Assembly (NCBI GenBank): GCA_035649895.1
Contig: DASRIS010000064.1
Coordinates: 1-64,000 of the forward strand
Reading direction: 5' to 3'
DNA from: DASSUC01 sp035649895
GTDB lineage: Bacteria > Actinomycetota > Actinomycetes > Mycobacteriales > Micromonosporaceae
DNA length: 64,000 nt
The notes beneath the pieces are model-generated. The model worked only from the letters and a program-made list of their open reading frames with translations. It made no database searches and was not told the origin of the DNA. Position numbers and translations under genes: made by a program. Each line of letters opens with the position of its first letter. The stretch's first letter is position 1. Below are positions 61,532-64,000 of this stretch, piece after piece.

Positions 61532-62451
61532 CGGCGCGGCCGGTCGGCGCGCACGTGCCCACCGCCGGGGGCCTGGCCCGCTCGGCGCTGCCGTACCTCG
61601 ACTCGGCCCGGGCCGAGGTGGTGCAGGTCTTCGTCAGCAACCCGCGGGGCTGGGCACTCTCACCCGGCGACCCGGCCCAGGACGAGGAGTTCCGGGCCGG
61701 CTGCGCGGCGCGCGGCGTTCCCGCCTACATCCACGCCTGCCTGCTGGTGAACCTCGGCTCGCCAACGCCGGCCACGGTCGAGCGGTCGGTCGCCACGCTC
61801 GCGCACGCGCTGCGGCGCGGGGCCGCGATCGGCGCCCGCGGGGTGGTCTTCCACGCCGGCAGCGCGGTCACCGCCGCCCCCGGCGAGCAGACCCGTCGCG
61901 GGTACGCCGCCGCGGCACTGCGCCAGGTCCGGCGGGCCCTGCTCCCCCTGCTCGACGAGGCCTCGGCGCGCGGCTGGCCACCGCTGCTGGTCGAGCCGAG
62001 CGCGGGTGGCGGCCGGTCGCTCGCGGCCCGGGTGGAGCAGCTCGGGCCGTACCTGGACGCGGTCGACCGGCACCCGGCGCTGGGCGTGTGCCTCGACACC
62101 TGCCACGCCTGGGCAGCCGGCCATGACCTGGCCGCCCCCGGCGGGATGACGGCGACCCTGGACGCTCTCGTGGCGGCGTGCGGGGCGGACCGGCTGTGGC
62201 TGGTACACGCCAACGACTCCCGGGACGCCTGCGGCTCCACCCGGGACCGGCACGAGAACGTCGGTAAGGGCTCCATCGGTGAGGCCGCCTTCGCCGAGCT
62301 GCTCAGGCATCCGGCCACGGCCGGCGTACCCGTGGTGGTGGAGACCCCGACCACCGGGTTCGCGGGGCACGCCGCCGACATCGCCCGGCTGAGGAGCCTG
62401 CGTACGGAGTGCGGCGATGTTGTCAGGAGTGTGGCCGGGACCACGACCTGA
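61519..62451 (+). CDS. nfo: Deoxyribonuclease IV (AP endonuclease family 2)
   Basis: 310 residues from GTG 61519 or ATG 61522. TIM-barrel metal-site motifs: VGAHVPTAGGL, VFHAGSAV, LLVEPSAGGG, VCLDTCHAWAAGHD, LVHANDSRDACGS, RHENVGKGSIG and VVVETP. It cleaves DNA at abasic sites in base-excision repair. The start codon lies in the last copy of a 23-bp tandem array; no ribosome site is seen in the repeats. Confidence 0.92.
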   Translation: MMPAAARPVGAHVPTAGGLARSALPYLDSARAEVVQVFVSNPRGWALSPGDPAQDEEFRAGCAARGVPAYIHACLLVNLGSPTPATVERSVATLAHALRRGAAIGARGVVFHAGSAVTAAPGEQTRRGYAAAALRQVRRALLPLLDEASARGWPPLLVEPSAGGGRSLAARVEQLGPYLDAVDRHPALGVCLDTCHAWAAGHDLAAPGGMTATLDALVAACGADRLWLVHANDSRDACGSTRDRHENVGKGSIGEAAFAELLRHPATAGVPVVVETPTTGFAGHAADIARLRSLRTECGDVVRSVAGTTT

Positions 62452-62471
62452 CCCTTGCATCGGTCATCTAT

Positions 62472-62490
62472 TTAGGGCAGCCTTACCTGA
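62472..62490 (+). promoter_or_regulatory. Iron box (IdeR/DmdR-type) before bfd
   Basis: TTAGGGCAGCCTTACCTGA matches the 19-bp DtxR/IdeR iron box TTAGGTTAGGCTAACCTAA at 14 positions by my count. It ends 25 bp before the bfd ATG, so iron-dependent control of bfd and probably bfr is expected. Confidence 0.7.
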
Positions 62491-62515
62491 AGCCTTTACC
62501 AGATGACGGAGTGCC

Positions 62516-62707
62516 ATGTACGTCTGCATCTGTAAGCGCGTGCGTGACTGCGAGGTCCGCGCGGCGATCCGCTGCGGTGCCCGCAGCGAGGACTCGGTCG
62601 GCGACGCCTGTGGCGCCGGCACCGGCTGCGGCAGCTGCCTGGACCGCATCGGCGACCTGATCGACGAGGAGACGCGCGCCGACACGCTGACCGGCGTCGC
62701 TGCATAG
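62516..62707 (+). CDS. bfd: Bacterioferritin-associated ferredoxin
   Basis: 63 residues with the Bfd cysteines: C4 and C6 (VCICK) and C38, C41 (CGSC), which hold a [2Fe-2S] cluster. In known systems Bfd reduces the bacterioferritin core to release iron. GGAG lies 5 nt before the ATG. Followed by bfr after 53 bp, and preceded by an iron box. Confidence 0.9.
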   Translation: MYVCICKRVRDCEVRAAIRCGARSEDSVGDACGAGTGCGSCLDRIGDLIDEETRADTLTGVAA

Positions 62708-62760
62708 GCCTGCCCGCCCGCCTAGGCTGGACCCGATCATCGAAGACAGGGGTCTGGCGC

Positions 62761-63243
62761 ATGCAGGGTGACGCACGGGTCATCGAGTTCCTCAACGAGC
62801 AGCTGACCGCGGAGCTGACCGCGATCAACCAGTACTTCCTGCACGCCAGGATGCAGGCGAACTGGGGCTACTCGAAGCTGGCGGCGTACACCAGGCACGA
62901 GTCCATCGACGAGATGCGCCACGCCGAGGTGCTCACCGACCGGATCCTGTTCCTCGAGGGCCTGCCCAACTACCAGCGGCTGTCCGCGCTGCGTATTGGC
63001 GAGACCGTCCGCGAGCAGCTCGAGTGCGACATGAAGATAGAGCTGGAGGCGGTCGACCGGCTGCGGCGCGGCATCGAGTACATGCGCTCGGTGGGCGACG
63101 TCACCTCGGCCCGGATCTTCGAGGAGATCCTCACCGACGAGGAGTCCCACGTCGACTACCTGGAGACGCAGCTGGCCCTCATCGACAAGCTCGGCGAGGC
63201 GCTCTACCTGCAGCACGTGACCGAGCACCCGGCCCCGAGCTGA
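62761..63243 (+). CDS. bfr: Bacterioferritin
   Basis: 160 residues. Ferroxidase ligands E18, Y25, E51 and H54 are present (TAELTAINQYF, DEMRHAEVLTDRI), with M52 as the usual haem ligand, and later EILTDEESHVDYLETQL. It stores iron as a haem-containing 24-mer. AGGGG upstream of the ATG is the ribosome site. Pairing with bfd is common for iron recycling. Confidence 0.95.
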   Translation: MQGDARVIEFLNEQLTAELTAINQYFLHARMQANWGYSKLAAYTRHESIDEMRHAEVLTDRILFLEGLPNYQRLSALRIGETVREQLECDMKIELEAVDRLRRGIEYMRSVGDVTSARIFEEILTDEESHVDYLETQLALIDKLGEALYLQHVTEHPAPS

Positions 63244-63320
63244 GCACCGCACACCTCGCGCGCGGATCTCGGCCGCCCGCGCCCGCGCGTGAACGGTCCG
63301 CGACCAGGTCCGCGCGAGCC

Positions 63321-63389
63321 TTGACCACCTACCGTGTCCGATATCTACAATGTGCGCTTGGCAGCTTATCTGATTATCAGATAAGCTGC
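63321..63389 (+). promoter_or_regulatory. Promoter and 29-bp palindromic operator of the toxin-antitoxin unit
   Basis: TTGACC (63321-63326) and TACAAT (63346-63351) are 19 bp apart. Directly downstream, 13-bp perfect arms GCAGCTTATCTGA and TCAGATAAGCTGC flank TTA (63361-63389), covering the transcription start. This is the usual place for autoregulation by the antitoxin or complex. Confidence 0.7.
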
Positions 63390-63403
63390 TCTACGTGCGG
63401 ACC

Positions 63404-63652
63404 ATGACAGCTACCGAAGCATCCCGCCGGTTCTCCGACCTCCTTGACGCGATCGAGCGAGGTGAGAGCATCACGGTCACCCGGGGTAACCGTCCCATTG
63501 CCGAGATCCGGCCGGCTCGCCGCCGCACTGGCAAGGACCTTAGAGAGGCGCTAACCGGGACCTCACCACCGGACGAGCGGTTCGAGACGCAGATAGTCGA
63601 CGCCCTGGCGCTTCTCACCACTGATCGGACTGACCCGTGGGCCGACGCCTGA
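63404..63652 (+). CDS. Phd/YefM-type antitoxin
   Basis: 82 residues from ATG 63404; GTG 63395 is an alternative. The N-terminal Phd fold reads MTATEASRRFSDLLDAIERGESITVTRGNRPIAEIRPA, typical DNA-binding antitoxin. The C-terminal tail (PPDERFETQIVDALALLTTD) should wrap the toxin. It overlaps the PIN gene by 16 bp and lies after a strong palindromic operator. Confidence 0.88.
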   Translation: MTATEASRRFSDLLDAIERGESITVTRGNRPIAEIRPARRRTGKDLREALTGTSPPDERFETQIVDALALLTTDRTDPWADA

Positions 63653-64000
63653 TCCTCGACACGAACGTGCTCATCGCCTACGAGCGCGGCACCATAGACC
63701 GGACTATGTTCGACAACGACGAGCTGGCTGTCGCCGCGGTGTCCATTGCGGAGTACCGGGTCGGCATCGAGCTCGCTGACACCGCAGCGCGGGCAGCCGA
63801 TCGTGCCCGAGCGCTGGCTGCGATCACCTCCGTACTCGACGTCCTCGACTACACCGAAAGCACAGCCGCACACCACGCACGGCTCATCGCACACGTACGG
63901 CGGCTGGGAACGCCCCGAGGCGCCCACGACCTGGTCATTGCTGCTCACGCCGCCGAGACCGATCGCATGATCGTAAGTCGTGACGCAGCAGCCCGCTTCG
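63637..64000 (+). CDS. VapC-like PIN-domain toxin (partial at window end)
   Basis: From GTG 63637 the frame is open to the window edge, about 121 codons. GRRLILDTNVLIAYERGT is the PIN N-terminus with the first catalytic Asp, followed by AAVSIAEYRVGIEL (Glu), then GAHDLVIAAHAAETDRMIVSRD with the C-terminal Asp residues. A ribonuclease toxin, paired with the overlapping Phd-like antitoxin. Truncated only by the window. Confidence 0.88.
   Translation, partial: MGRRLILDTNVLIAYERGTIDRTMFDNDELAVAAVSIAEYRVGIELADTAARAADRARALAAITSVLDVLDYTESTAAHHARLIAHVRRLGTPRGAHDLVIAAHAAETDRMIVSRDAAARF

Overview
The window is about 70% GC chromosomal DNA from a mycelial or otherwise complex actinobacterium. The evidence is a dcw cell-wall cluster with actinobacterial MraZ, MurT/GatD, a meso-DAP type MurE, a PASTA Ser/Thr kinase beside an Rv2175c-like partner, an ImuA'-ImuB-DnaE2 mutasome with actinobacterial LexA boxes, DUF3040 and split CrtYc/CrtYd lycopene cyclases. 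The gene order is reminiscent of Micromonosporaceae from memory, but the genus cannot be fixed without a search.

Layout. 1-8.1 kb (minus strand): murG (cut by the window edge), ftsW, murD, mraY, murF, murE, tightly overlapping. 8.2-23.2 kb: an accessory block that separates murE from ftsI. It holds a phosphotransferase, a polysaccharide deacetylase, a small membrane protein, a Nudix/NrtR-like regulator divergent from a large SARP-NB-ARC-TPR regulator, a small secreted two-cysteine peptide, and a four-gene locus at 16.0-23.2 kb. That locus encodes an EAD-NB-ARC-TPR protein, an HExxH peptide-modification protein, a 59-residue FxsA-like leader peptide and a PNP-type nucleosidase with a C-terminal EAD. 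23.3-27.9 kb (minus): ftsI, ftsL-like, rsmH and mraZ, under a promoter covered by four MraZ boxes at 10-bp spacing. 28.2-30.2 kb (plus): murT-gatD, facing leuS (30.3-33.2 kb, minus), which has an attenuator with a Leu-Leu leader peptide. 33.3-34.9 kb: one CRISPR-like repeat, a gene of unknown function and an overlapping PIN-domain gene. 35.0-40.0 kb: a 43-codon ORF, moxR, a DUF58 gene and a transglutaminase gene. 40.1-50.9 kb (minus): DUF3040, dinB, a phosphodiesterase, a methyltransferase, dnaE2, imuB, imuA' and a HEPN gene, the last four behind two LexA boxes. 51.1-64 kb: ybaK-like, GNAT, metF, a His-rich repeat protein, an XRE regulator, a polyprenyl synthase, a mannosyltransferase, crtYd/crtYc, an Rv2175c-like gene, pknL, nfo, bfd (iron box), bfr and a Phd/VapC-like toxin-antitoxin pair cut by the window end.

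The most notable part is the 16-23 kb locus. The N-terminus of the NB-ARC-TPR protein and the C-terminus of the nucleosidase carry recognisably homologous effector-associated domains. Between them, on the other strand, lie a modification enzyme and a candidate precursor peptide with an FxsA-like leader but no FxSxx terminus and no radical SAM enzyme nearby. This looks like an NTP-dependent conflict or immune-like system with a peptide-modification arm. Beside it is a SARP-TPR regulator with a secreted Cys-peptide gene and repeated TGTC-N5-GACA operators. Two genome-style features recur: -10-like TANNNT boxes 6-8 nt before start codons (leaderless genes), and short tandem repeats concentrated at gene edges, in two cases copying the start-codon region of the adjacent gene.
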